From Methylobacterium oryzae (lineage in GTDB: Bacteria; Pseudomonadota; Alphaproteobacteria; Rhizobiales; Beijerinckiaceae): a stretch of DNA of 64,000 bases. The position numbers and the translations under genes were made by a program. This document shows positions 38,148 to 46,433 of the stretch, in pieces (the stretch's first letter is position 1; the number at the start of each line of letters is the position of its first letter). The stretch covers positions 3,233,001 to 3,297,000 of the forward strand of contig NZ_CP090349.1 of NCBI RefSeq assembly GCF_021398735.1, written 5' to 3'. The notes below the pieces were generated by a model. It was not told the DNA's origin, did no database searches, and saw only the letters and a list, made by a program, of their open reading frames with translations.

Positions 38148-38936
38148 ATGCAGGACAGGCAGATCCGGGTCATCGGCATCGGCACGGGCGATCCCGAGCA
38201 CTTGACCCTCCAGGCGGTGCGGGCGCTCGCCGACGTCGACGCGGTGTTCCTCCTTGACAAGCGCGCCGAGACCGCCGACCTCGTCGAGATCCGCCGCCGG
38301 ATCTGCGCGGCCCATATCGCCAAGCCACACCGGTTCGTCACCGTCGAGGACCCGCCCCGGGAGCGCCGCCCGGCCGATTACGGGCGCACGGTCGAGGCCT
38401 GGCACGCGGCCCGGGCCGAGCGGCTGGAGGCGGCCTTCGCGGCCCATCTCGGGGCCGGGGAGGTGGGGGCGATCCTGGCCTGGGGGGACCCGGCCCTCTA
38501 CGACAGCGTCCTGCGCATCCTCGACCACATCCTGGCCCGCGGGCGCGTGCCGTTCCGGCGCCTCGTCGTGCCCGGGCTGTCCAGCGTGCAGGTCCTCGCC
38601 GCCCGCCACGGCGTCCCGCTGAACGGCATCGGCGGGTCGGTGCTGATCACCACCGGCCGGCGCCTCGCCGCGGGGTGGCCGGCGGAGGCGGAGAGCGTCG
38701 TGGTGATGCTCGACGGCGACCCGGCCTTCGCGCATCTCGACCCGGACCTGACGATCCACTGGGGCGCCTATCTCGGCAGCCCGGACGAGATCCTGGTCTC
38801 GGGCCGGCTGGGCGACGCGGGCGACGAGATCCGCCGGGTCCGCGCCGAGGCCCGGGCCCGGCACGGCTGGATCATGGACATCTACCTGCTGCGCCGTGAC
38901 CGCGCCGCCACGGACAGGGCCGGCGCGGCCGGCTAG
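38148..38936 (+). CDS. cobF: Precorrin-6A synthase (deacetylating)
   Basis: 262 residues, start ATG at 38148 with GGAGGA upstream. VIGIGTGDPEHLTLQAVRAL is the tetrapyrrole methylase start, and AILAWGDPALYDSVLRIL with VVPGLSSVQVLAARHG are further motifs of CobF. CobF methylates precorrin-5 at C-1 and removes the acetyl group at that step of aerobic cobalamin synthesis. Other cob genes are not in the window. It is 10 bp before the helicase gene. Confidence 0.9.
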   Translation: MQDRQIRVIGIGTGDPEHLTLQAVRALADVDAVFLLDKRAETADLVEIRRRICAAHIAKPHRFVTVEDPPRERRPADYGRTVEAWHAARAERLEAAFAAHLGAGEVGAILAWGDPALYDSVLRILDHILARGRVPFRRLVVPGLSSVQVLAARHGVPLNGIGGSVLITTGRRLAAGWPAEAESVVVMLDGDPAFAHLDPDLTIHWGAYLGSPDEILVSGRLGDAGDEIRRVRAEARARHGWIMDIYLLRRDRAATDRAGAAG

Positions 38937-38945
38937 ACCGCCGCC

Positions 38946-40670
38946 ATGCTGCGCCTGCGGGACTACCAGCGCGCCAGCCTCGACGCGCTCTCGGCCGCCT
39001 GGGCGCGGGGAGGGGCGGACGACGCGGCGCCCGGCCACCTGATCGTGCTGCCCACCGGGGCGGGCAAGGCGCTCGTGATCGCGGCGCTGGCCCGGGAAAC
39101 CCTTGAGGAGAACCCCCTCGCCCGGGTGGCGATCGTCACCCACAGCCGCGAGCTGGTCGCCCAGAATTTCTCCGAGCTGACCCGGTCCTGGCCGGGGGCG
39201 CCGGCCGGGATCTTCTCGGCCGGGCTCCGGCGGCGGGAGGCCGAGGCGCAGGTGCTGGTCTGCGGCATCCAGTCGGTGGCCGACCGGCTCGACACGGTGG
39301 GCCCGCGCGACCTCGTGATCGTCGACGAGGCCCACCTGATCCCCCGCGCCGCCGATACCCGCTACGGCCGCTTCCTGGCTGGCCTGCGCGCGCGGACCCC
39401 CGGGCTGCGGGTGGCGGGCTTCACGGCCACGCCCTACCGGCTCGATTCGGGCCGGCTCGACGAAGGCGAGCACCGGCTGTTCTCCGGCATCGCCTACGAG
39501 GCCGACACGTTCACGCTGATCCGGCGCGGCTTCCTGGCGCCCCTCGTCTCCAAGGCGACCCTCACCCAGCTCGACGTCTCGGGCGTCGGCCGGCGCGGGG
39601 GCGACTACATCCCGGGCGAGCTGGAGGCGGCGGTCAACCGCGACTGGATCACCCGGGCGGCGGTCGCGGAGCTCGCGGAGTACGGGCGTGCCCGCCGGGC
39701 CTGGCTCGCCTTCTGCGCCGGCCTCGCCCACGCGGAGGCCGTGCGCGACGCGGTGCGGGCGGAAGGGTATTCCTGCGAGAGCGTCTCGGGCGAGACACCC
39801 CGCCGGGAGCGCGACCGGATCGTGGCGGCGTTCCGGGCGGGAAAAATCCGCTGCCTGACCTCGGTGGGCGTGCTCGGGACCGGTTTCAACGTGCCCGAGG
39901 TCGATCTCGTGGCGCTGCTGCGCCCGACCCGCAGCACCGGCCTCTACGTGCAGCAGGTCGGCCGGGCGCTGCGCTGCGCGCCCGGCAAGGCCGACGCGCT
40001 GATCCTCGATTACGCCGGTCTGGTGCGGATGCACGGGCCCGTGGACGCCGTGACGGTCCGGAGCGCCACCCAGGGACTGGGCGGGGCAGGGGCCCCGCGC
40101 GCCAAGCCCTGCCCCGGCTGCGGCGCCCTGATCGCGCTGAACGCCTCCACCTGCGAGGCGTGCTGGACCGAGCCGGAGGCGGACCCGGACGCCGAGGCCC
40201 CGCACGAGGCCGCCGCCGACGACGAGCTGGCGATCCTCTCGGCGGATCCCGGGCTGCCCGGTCCCGAGCCGGCGGGCCCTGCCCCGGTGGCGGAGGCCGG
40301 CGGGCAGGAGGCTGCTCGGCAGGAGGCCGCCTGGCATCCGGTCACGGCCCTGAAGCTCGAGGCCGCACCCGACGGGCTCGACCTCGTCCTCGGCTGGCGG
40401 GACGGCCCCGCCGAGGCTGCGTGGCGCGTCCGCCTGCGGCCCGAGCGCAGCGGCTACGAGCGGGAGAAGGCGGTGTCCTGGTGGCGCGGCCTCGGCGGCG
40501 GCCGGGACGCGCCAATGAGCGCCGCGGAATTCCTGGAGCGCGCCGCGCTCCTGGCCCGGCCGGCCTCGATCCGGATCCGGCCGGGCCGGCTGTCGGAGCA
40601 TATCGACTGTCGGACCCGGGATGGCCGGATCCTCGGCGACGTGCGCCGCCTGGGCGGGCGCGCCGCGTGA
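38946..40670 (+). CDS. DEAH superfamily-2 helicase with zinc ribbon
   Basis: 574 residues. Walker A is LPTGAGKALVIAAL (the usual S/T replaced by Ala after the Lys), the DEAH box is VIVDEAHLIPR, motif III is GFTATPYRLD, and motif VI is LYVQQVGRALRC. A four-cysteine ribbon (CPGCGALIALNASTCEAC) follows at about residue 383. After an acidic Ala/Pro linker there is a C-terminal region with KAVSWWRGLGGG. This resembles phage and plasmid SF2 helicases involved in DNA restructuring, but no specific name is warranted. It starts 10 bp after cobF. Confidence 0.85.
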   Translation: MLRLRDYQRASLDALSAAWARGGADDAAPGHLIVLPTGAGKALVIAALARETLEENPLARVAIVTHSRELVAQNFSELTRSWPGAPAGIFSAGLRRREAEAQVLVCGIQSVADRLDTVGPRDLVIVDEAHLIPRAADTRYGRFLAGLRARTPGLRVAGFTATPYRLDSGRLDEGEHRLFSGIAYEADTFTLIRRGFLAPLVSKATLTQLDVSGVGRRGGDYIPGELEAAVNRDWITRAAVAELAEYGRARRAWLAFCAGLAHAEAVRDAVRAEGYSCESVSGETPRRERDRIVAAFRAGKIRCLTSVGVLGTGFNVPEVDLVALLRPTRSTGLYVQQVGRALRCAPGKADALILDYAGLVRMHGPVDAVTVRSATQGLGGAGAPRAKPCPGCGALIALNASTCEACWTEPEADPDAEAPHEAAADDELAILSADPGLPGPEPAGPAPVAEAGGQEAARQEAAWHPVTALKLEAAPDGLDLVLGWRDGPAEAAWRVRLRPERSGYEREKAVSWWRGLGGGRDAPMSAAEFLERAALLARPASIRIRPGRLSEHIDCRTRDGRILGDVRRLGGRAA

Positions 40671-41474
40671 GGCGGCGCGAGTCGCGGCGGGGAGGGGGCT
40701 CGGACCGCCCTCGCCCGATCCGGATGCCGCCGAGCCGAGCGGGCCTCGACGCCGGGCCGCACCGCCCGGATCCGGAGGCGGCCGGAGACGAGCTCCCATC
40801 CGGGCTCGCAGCCGGCCACTCACAGCGGCTCAGCCGGCGGACCACCCCTCACCCAGCCCGATTTTCTCCCTGCATTCCATAATATATCTTATGCGAACAA
40901 GGCAGCAGCTGTGGGGGCTGGGTTGTCGGGTGCTGGGCGCCTCGACCTGGAGGCCGCGCGGTTGGATCAGGGCTGCTGATCGGACGTCAGGTCGAGGCCG
41001 CAGGGTTGAAAGGCCGTGCGCCGCCGCCGGGCATGTTCGGCTCCGACCCGGGCCGCGACGTGCCCGTCGTCGCGCGCGACGCGGCGTGATCGCCGCGGCG
41101 GGCGCGGGGACGAAGGGGCCGACGGGCGCCGAAGTCCGACGCTCCCGGGCAGGGCGGTCGGGTCAGGGGCCGGAGGCCCCTCCCCGCGGCGGACGGACTG
41201 GAACGACGCACGGCCGAGCGCTGCCGCGGCGCTCCGGCTAGCTCAGCGTCGCGCGCGGTGGCTGCCCGGCTCTTCGGGCGTGGCCGCCCGCGCACCCGGC
41301 GGCGGCGATCTCCGACGCGCCCGGCGCGGTCCTGTCAGCGCGGGCGAGGGCACCTGCGTGTCCGGCCGGGCTCACCGGTCCCCTGCCCTGCCTGTCTGAC
41401 CTGCCTGTCTGACGGCTCCCGAGCCGGATGGCCAACCCGGCGGGGCCATCCAGGCCGGCGGTGCGCGCACCGCG
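40671..41474. other. Long intergenic interval, no credible gene
   Basis: 804 bp between a helicase and a convergent esterase. An AT-rich island at 40872-40902 (TAATATATC in a GC-rich background) looks like a promoter, yet the frame after it (from 40891) encodes only low-complexity Arg/Ala/Gly. A short direct repeat (CTGCCTGTCTGAC, twice) lies at about 41388-41412. No RNA gene is recognised. Confidence 0.5.
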
Positions 41475-42416
41475 TCAGCGCATCACCGACACGCTGGTCA
41501 GCCAGAGCCGGCAGAGCCGCGGCCAGAGGGCGACCGGCGCCTCCGACCGGCCGATCCCGAAACCGTGGCCGCCGACCGCGAAGCGGTGGTACTCGACCGG
41601 TACGCCCGCTTCGCGGCAGGCCGCGTCCAGGATGCGGCTGTGCTCCGGGCTGATGACCGCGTCGTCGTCCGCCTGCACGAGGAACAGTGTCGGGCAACCG
41701 GACCGGATATGGGTCTGGAGCGACCAGTCCCGGCTCGCCGCCGGGCTCGGGGTCTCGCCGACGAGGGACCGCCGGGTGGTCGTGCGGTCGTAGGGCGGCT
41801 CCAGGCTCACCACGGGGTAGATCAGCGTCGCGAAGTCGGGCCGCGCCGACAGGTCGTCGGCCGCGTCGACGGGGTCGTAGGCCCGGAACGCGGAGCGCGC
41901 GGCGATGAGGCCGCCGAGGTGCCCGCCGGCGGAGAAGCCGAGCACGCCGACGCGGGCCGGGTCGATCCGGAAGCGCGCGGCCGCGGCGCGGATCAGGCGC
42001 AGGGCCCGCTGCCCGTCCTGGAGCGGCGCCAGGGGGCCCGCCGCCCAGCCCTCACCCGGCAGGCGGTAGGTGAGCACGAAGGCCGCGATGCCCTGCGCGG
42101 CGAGCCAGAGCGCGGCGGGGAGCGCCTCCTTGACCATCCCGATCCGGGCGTAGCCGCCGCCGGCGACGAGGACCGCCACGCCGGTCGGCGTCTCCGGGGC
42201 GTACACCTCCAGGACCGGCACGGCGACGTTCTTCACGGCGCCGCTGTCGTCGCGGACCGGCGGACCCTGCGGACCGCCGCCGCCCGGCGGCTCCCCCGGC
42301 CAGAGCGGGATCCGCTCCGGTGCCCCGACGGCGTCGGCCCCCCGCGCGGACAGGACGGCCGAACCCGCGGCCAGGGTGAGGAGCAGAGAGCGGCGGTCGG
42401 GCACGAAACCGGGCAT
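41475..42416 (-). CDS. Secreted alpha/beta hydrolase (acetyl-esterase/BD-FAE type)
   Basis: 313 residues from the ATG at 42416. The N-terminus DRRSLLLTLAAGSAVLSARG looks like a Tat signal (twin arginine followed by a hydrophobic core). The oxyanion motif is AGGGYARI, the nucleophile is in GFSAGGH, and VQADDDAVISPEH and GGHGFGIG carry the Asp and His. The pattern (IPLWPGEPPGGGG) is that of sugar-acetyl esterases. Substrate unknown; probably periplasmic. Confidence 0.85.
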   Translation of the reverse strand: MPGFVPDRRSLLLTLAAGSAVLSARGADAVGAPERIPLWPGEPPGGGGPQGPPVRDDSGAVKNVAVPVLEVYAPETPTGVAVLVAGGGYARIGMVKEALPAALWLAAQGIAAFVLTYRLPGEGWAAGPLAPLQDGQRALRLIRAAAARFRIDPARVGVLGFSAGGHLGGLIAARSAFRAYDPVDAADDLSARPDFATLIYPVVSLEPPYDRTTTRRSLVGETPSPAASRDWSLQTHIRSGCPTLFLVQADDDAVISPEHSRILDAACREAGVPVEYHRFAVGGHGFGIGRSEAPVALWPRLCRLWLTSVSVMR

Positions 42417-42505
42417 GGGCCCCCTCGCGACGGGCGCGGTCCCGTGCGGCCCGGTAGGCAAGACCGCCGTGCCGGATCGGTTCCCGGTCGGGCGCCGGTC
42501 CGGGG

Positions 42506-43639
42506 CTACAGGACCCGCGGCAGCAGCCGGCCGAGGAGATCCCGCCCCGGGAACCGGACCGGCGGCATCCGCAGGTCCGGCGCCGGCTCATCGCCGGGGA
42601 TCGGCCCCTCGGCGAAGCGGGCCCCGGCGGACCAGAACCCGTCCCGCCGCGTGCCGATCATGCCGAGCCCGACGGGCTCCCGCGTCGCGTCGGGGCGCAG
42701 CCGTCCCGCCGCCCAGACGCGCTGCCAGCACCGGCGCCGCGACAGGTCGGCGTCCCGCCAGCCCAGCCGCGCGTAGCCGGCCGCCGCGAAGACCCGGTCC
42801 CCGGCGAAATCCTCCGGAATCCAAACCCAGCTCGAGAACACGTGGACCGTGTCGGCACGGAAGCCGGCCGGATCCACCGCCCGCGTGTAGGCGCTCAGAG
42901 CCGTCGCCCGGTGCCGGCCGACATGCCGGCGCAGGCGCCCCGGCAGCGCCAGCGCCTCCGGGAAGGCGGCGGCGTCGAGGCGGGTCGGTGCCGCGCCGCG
43001 CTCCAGCGCGTAGACGCTGTCCACGAGGTGCATCCAGGGTTCGAGATCGACCTCCCAGGCCTGCTCCACCGGCGCGAACCGGCGGACCCGTCCCGCGATC
43101 AGCCGGTCGGCGACGCGCCGGGCGGGCTCGGGAACCCAGTCCGGCCCGGCCTCGGTCACGCGGAGCAGCGTCGCGGGCCCGTGCGCACGGACCGCCTCGG
43201 CCAAGCGGGCGAAATCGGCCTCGGGCTCGTCGCGGCCGACCTTGCGCACCAGGATCTTCGACCCGTCGGCGAGCTCGTCCAGCAGCTTGCGCTTGAGATG
43301 GGCCAGCCGGCCGTACTCCCGCTCCAGCAGCACCTCCGGCTCGATCGAGCCGGCCGGGTGCCCGGTATTCGCCCAGATGTTGTAGGCGACGCTGTGGCAG
43401 TAATAGGTGCCGCCGGAACTCACGGAGAGCCGCAGGTCGCCCGGCACGCCGAAATCCGCGAAGCCGCAGCGCAGGCCGCGGATCAGGTCCTCCATGGGCG
43501 TGTAGGAGAAGCGCAGCAGGCCGGAAGGCTCGACCCCGCCGTAGCGCTGCACGAACCCGAACTCGCAATTGTCGCCGAGGCTCCGAAAGGCGTGGAGCCG
43601 TTCGGCGAGGAGCGCCGCCGTCGTCCTGTTCTCGGTCAC
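42506..43639 (-). CDS. DUF1796-like putative papain-fold protein
   Basis: 377 residues from the GTG at 43639; another GTG 33 bp upstream is possible. The N-terminus carries SLGDNCEFGFVQR, the conserved Cys motif of DUF1796 (putative cysteine peptidase-like). YYCHSVAYNIWANTGH would hold a second conserved His. The rest (~270 residues) has no domain I can name; it contains WVWIPEDFAGDRVFAAAG and a Pro-rich end. These proteins are often found near glycan or methyltransferase loci, but none is here. Catalysis is unproven. Confidence 0.65.
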   Translation of the reverse strand: MTENRTTAALLAERLHAFRSLGDNCEFGFVQRYGGVEPSGLLRFSYTPMEDLIRGLRCGFADFGVPGDLRLSVSSGGTYYCHSVAYNIWANTGHPAGSIEPEVLLEREYGRLAHLKRKLLDELADGSKILVRKVGRDEPEADFARLAEAVRAHGPATLLRVTEAGPDWVPEPARRVADRLIAGRVRRFAPVEQAWEVDLEPWMHLVDSVYALERGAAPTRLDAAAFPEALALPGRLRRHVGRHRATALSAYTRAVDPAGFRADTVHVFSSWVWIPEDFAGDRVFAAAGYARLGWRDADLSRRRCWQRVWAAGRLRPDATREPVGLGMIGTRRDGFWSAGARFAEGPIPGDEPAPDLRMPPVRFPGRDLLGRLLPRVL

Positions 43640-43736
43640 TGCATCCGCTCTGTCTCGCCGCGCCCGTCGCACCCCGATCGCGGCGGGGTAGGGCCATTGT
43701 CCAGTCCCCGCCCCCTCGTCGGGGCGCGCCCCACGC

Positions 43737-44993
43737 TCAGCCGGCCGGGGGCGCCTCCGGGGTTACCTCCAGGGGCACTTCCAGGCGGAAGCAGGCGCCC
43801 TTCTCTCGGACCGGGATCGTCAGGCTGCCGCCGAGCTGGCGCGTGAGGCTGCCGACCACCCGCATGCCCAGGCTCTTCGAGCTGCGCCCGATCTCGAACC
43901 CCGCCGGAAGGCCGATCCCGTCGTCGGCAACCTCGACCACGAGCCCCTCCGGCCGCCGCTCGGCGCGGACCCGGATCTCGCCGCCCGCCGGGTGCGTCTC
44001 GGTCGGGTAGGCGTATTTCAGCGCGTTGGTGACGAGTTCGTTGACCAGGAGGCCGATGGGAATCGCCCGGTCGGCCGAGATCCGCTGCGGGCAGGCCGTG
44101 CAGGTAAGCCGCTGACCCGGCACGCCGCTGGCGAGGTTGGCCACCAGCTTCTCCAGGAAGGGCGCGAGGTCGAGCTCGCCCGGCACCCCCTCCCCTTCAC
44201 CCTCTACCTTGTCACCTTGCCGCCAGAGCTGGTCGTGCACGCCCGCGATCGCCTCGACGCGGCTGCGCGCGTCCGACAGAGCCGCCTGAACGGCGGGTTC
44301 CTCGGCGGCCCGGGCCTGCAGGGCCAGGAGGCTCGCCACGATGGCGAGGCTGTTCTTGACCCGGTGGCTCATCTCGCGGGCGAGCAGGTCCTGCCGGGCG
44401 AGGGCGGCCCGCAGCAGGCTCTCGGTGCGCTGGCGCTCGATGGCGCCGCCGAGCAGGTTGGCGAAGCCCTGCATGAAGGCGATGTCGGCCTCCGCGAACA
44501 TGCCCTCGCGGGTATCGTCCACCTCCAGCACCCCGAAGGCGCCGTCCCGGTTCTCGATCAGCACGTTGATCGCCCGGCGGATGCCGTGCTCGGCCATGAG
44601 CTGCGGCGTGCGGAACCGGGTCTCGTCGGCGAGGTGGTTGGAGATCACAGGCCGGCCGGTCTTGAGGGCGAATCCGGCCGGGGAGGCGAGATCGGCCCCG
44701 ATCCGGGCCTTGCCGATCACGTCGGGCCCCCAGCCGACACCGGCCCGGACCAGCAGGGTGTCGGCGCCGCGCCGATATTCCAGGGCCTTGCAGAACTCGG
44801 CGCCCATGCCCTGCGCGCACAGTTCCGCGGCCCGCTGCAGCAGGTGGTCGACGTCGGTGCCGCGCAAGGCCTCGACACCGAACTCCGACAGGATCGCCTG
44901 CTGGCGCAGGCGATAGTCGAGATCGGGCGGCGCGGGCGCGCGGCGCGGCTCGGGGCTCGGTTCCACTTCGGTCTGGTCGGTCTGCGGAGTCAT
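43737..44993 (-). CDS. Soluble GAF-domain HisKA_2 histidine kinase
   Basis: 418 residues from the ATG at 44993. A GAF domain at about 45-195 (EFGVEALRGTDVDHLLQRAA, then GADLASPAGFALKTGRP, INVLIENRDGAFGVLEVDD) precedes the kinase. The phospho-acceptor box is SHRVKNSLAIVASLLALQ, the ATPase N box is LLVNELVTNALKYAYP, and the G box is ADDGIGLPAGF. No membrane segment, so it senses an internal signal. This class frequently phosphorylates single-domain or PhyR-type regulators; none lies nearby. Confidence 0.9.
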   Translation of the reverse strand: MTPQTDQTEVEPSPEPRRAPAPPDLDYRLRQQAILSEFGVEALRGTDVDHLLQRAAELCAQGMGAEFCKALEYRRGADTLLVRAGVGWGPDVIGKARIGADLASPAGFALKTGRPVISNHLADETRFRTPQLMAEHGIRRAINVLIENRDGAFGVLEVDDTREGMFAEADIAFMQGFANLLGGAIERQRTESLLRAALARQDLLAREMSHRVKNSLAIVASLLALQARAAEEPAVQAALSDARSRVEAIAGVHDQLWRQGDKVEGEGEGVPGELDLAPFLEKLVANLASGVPGQRLTCTACPQRISADRAIPIGLLVNELVTNALKYAYPTETHPAGGEIRVRAERRPEGLVVEVADDGIGLPAGFEIGRSSKSLGMRVVGSLTRQLGGSLTIPVREKGACFRLEVPLEVTPEAPPAG

Positions 44994-45049
44994 GGAGGGC
45001 GGCAGGGTAGCAGGAAGGTGGCCCCGGCGCGAAGCGTCGTCGCCCGGAG

Positions 45050-45120
45050 GAGCGCACGCGTCCTCGCACCCGTCGCCGCGAGTGTCGTCGTACGTGTGGT
45101 CGCACGTGTCGTCGCACGTG
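45050..45120. repeat. Imperfect 12-bp tandem repeat
   Basis: Copies of a GTGTCGTCGCAC-like unit lie in the leader between the kinase and the small gene at 45225, with the last two copies identical. Confidence 0.75.
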
Positions 45121-45224
45121 TCGTCGCACCCCGGCGGCCGCCCGGACCCCCCGGCCCCGTACGGCGTTCGTCCGTCGAGCACGCTTTGACGAATGCGTGG
45201 AGAAACGCGCGGAGGAACGCACGC

Positions 45225-45488
45225 ATGGCCGACGACCTGAACGGACTCTCCGACAAGGCCCTCTCGATCCTCGCCTTCGCGGCCTATCACCGGCTCGTCA
45301 GCGGCGAGACGGTCACCTCGGTGATCCGCCGTGACGGCGCCGGCCACGAGGCCGACCCGGAGGGCGTGAAGGAGCTGGAGGGGCGCGGCCTCGTCACCGC
45401 CGGCGAGAGCGCCATCGACCTCGGCGAGACCGCGCAGGCGGCGGTCGAGACGATGGTCACCGCCCTGCGCCGGGAGGTCGGCCGCTGA
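45225..45488 (+). CDS. Small hypothetical protein, helical
   Basis: 87 residues, with GGAGG upstream of the ATG at 45225. The composition is helical and acidic (LSDKALSILAFAAYHRLVSG, then DPEGVKELEGRGLV, and a C-terminal helix). The pattern of a short recognition-like segment suggests a winged-helix-like fold, but this is weak. It lies about 100 bp before the TUDOR-like gene and on the same strand. Confidence 0.65.
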   Translation: MADDLNGLSDKALSILAFAAYHRLVSGETVTSVIRRDGAGHEADPEGVKELEGRGLVTAGESAIDLGETAQAAVETMVTALRREVGR

Positions 45489-45591
45489 GTGCGGCATCCC
45501 GGCCGTGGAAACCCGGGAACGCGCCCGCCGCCGGGCGCCTTTCCCCGCATCCACGCCCTCATTCACGCTCATATCCACGATGGAGACGCGC

Positions 45592-45822
45592 ATGACCGCC
45601 AAGGCGAAGGTGAAGACCGGGGACGACGTCACCTACAAATGGGGCAAGGGCACCGTCTCGGGTGAGGTGACCAAGGTCCACACGCGGGACGTGGAGAAGA
45701 CCATCAAGGGCAACACGGTGAAGCGCGAAGCCTCAAAGGCCGAGCCCGCCCTCGAGATCAAGACCGCCAAGGGCAAGACCGTGCTGAAATCGGCCTCTGA
45801 GGTCCGGGTCAAGTCGGCGTAA
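45592..45822 (+). CDS. Hypervirulence-associated protein-type TUDOR domain (DUF2945)
   Basis: 76 residues from the ATG at 45592, with GGAG upstream. The pattern VKTGDDVTYKWGKGTVSGEV, then ASKAEPALEIKTAKGKTVL, is the small SH3/TUDOR-like DUF2945 domain (PF11160), common in soil bacteria. It probably binds a ligand or nucleic acid; no enzymatic role. The function is unknown. Confidence 0.85.
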   Translation: MTAKAKVKTGDDVTYKWGKGTVSGEVTKVHTRDVEKTIKGNTVKREASKAEPALEIKTAKGKTVLKSASEVRVKSA

Positions 45823-45938
45823 GCGCGCAACCTTCGCGTGCCGTGATCTTGCGCACATCGCTTTCTGCTTAAGGTCTCGCCGGAAGCGGGGCGGCGGCTA
45901 TCTGTAACGGTTCCAGCCTCGGTAGCCGGGACCCCCGC

Positions 45939-46433
45939 ATGACCATTCCCCTCAGGCTCACCCTGAACGGGCAGCCGCGCGAGATCGCCCTCGACGATCC
46001 GCGCGTCACCCTCCTCGATCTCCTGCGCGAGCGCCTCGGTCTGACGGGCGCCAAGAAGGGCTGCGACCGCGGCCAGTGCGGCGCCTGCACGGTCCTGGTG
46101 GACGGGCGCCGGATCAACAGCTGCCTGACCCTCGCCGCGAGCCTCGACGGCGCCGAGGTGCTGACCATCGAGGGGCTCGCCGAGGGCGACCGGCTGCACC
46201 CGGTCCAGGCGGCCTTCATCGCCCATGACGGCTTCCAGTGCGGCTTCTGCACGCCGGGCCAGATCATGAGCGCGGTCGGCCTGATCCGCGAGGGCCAGGC
46301 CGGGACCGATCCGGAGCGCATCCGCGAGGGCATGAGCGGCAATCTCTGCCGCTGCGGCGCCTACGCGGGGATCCTGGACGCCGTGCAGGACGCGGCCGCC
46401 CGGACCTCGGAGCAGCGGGAGGACGCGGCGTGA
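45939..46433 (+). CDS. Molybdenum hydroxylase [2Fe-2S] subunit (PaoA-like)
   Basis: 164 residues. The N-terminal plant-type ferredoxin motif is KKGCDRGQCGACTVLVDGR, and the second cluster motif is CGFCTPGQ...CRCGAY. It carries electrons from the Mo cofactor to the FAD subunit. Unlike E. coli PaoA, no Tat signal precedes it, so the enzyme is probably cytoplasmic. It overlaps the next gene by 4 bp. Confidence 0.93.
   Translation: MTIPLRLTLNGQPREIALDDPRVTLLDLLRERLGLTGAKKGCDRGQCGACTVLVDGRRINSCLTLAASLDGAEVLTIEGLAEGDRLHPVQAAFIAHDGFQCGFCTPGQIMSAVGLIREGQAGTDPERIREGMSGNLCRCGAYAGILDAVQDAAARTSEQREDAA

Noticed and set aside
37482..40823. 1113-residue minus-strand frame across the reductase, cobF and helicase genes
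   Set aside because: Spans three well-supported plus-strand genes and shows no recognisable domain.
40891..41241. 116-codon plus-strand frame after an AT-rich island
   Set aside because: Arg/Ala/Gly low complexity, no ribosome site of note, no family resemblance.
43992..45488. 498-residue plus-strand frame ending in the small helical protein
   Set aside because: Most of it is antisense to the HisKA_2 kinase; only the part from the ATG at 45225, with its own ribosome site, is kept.
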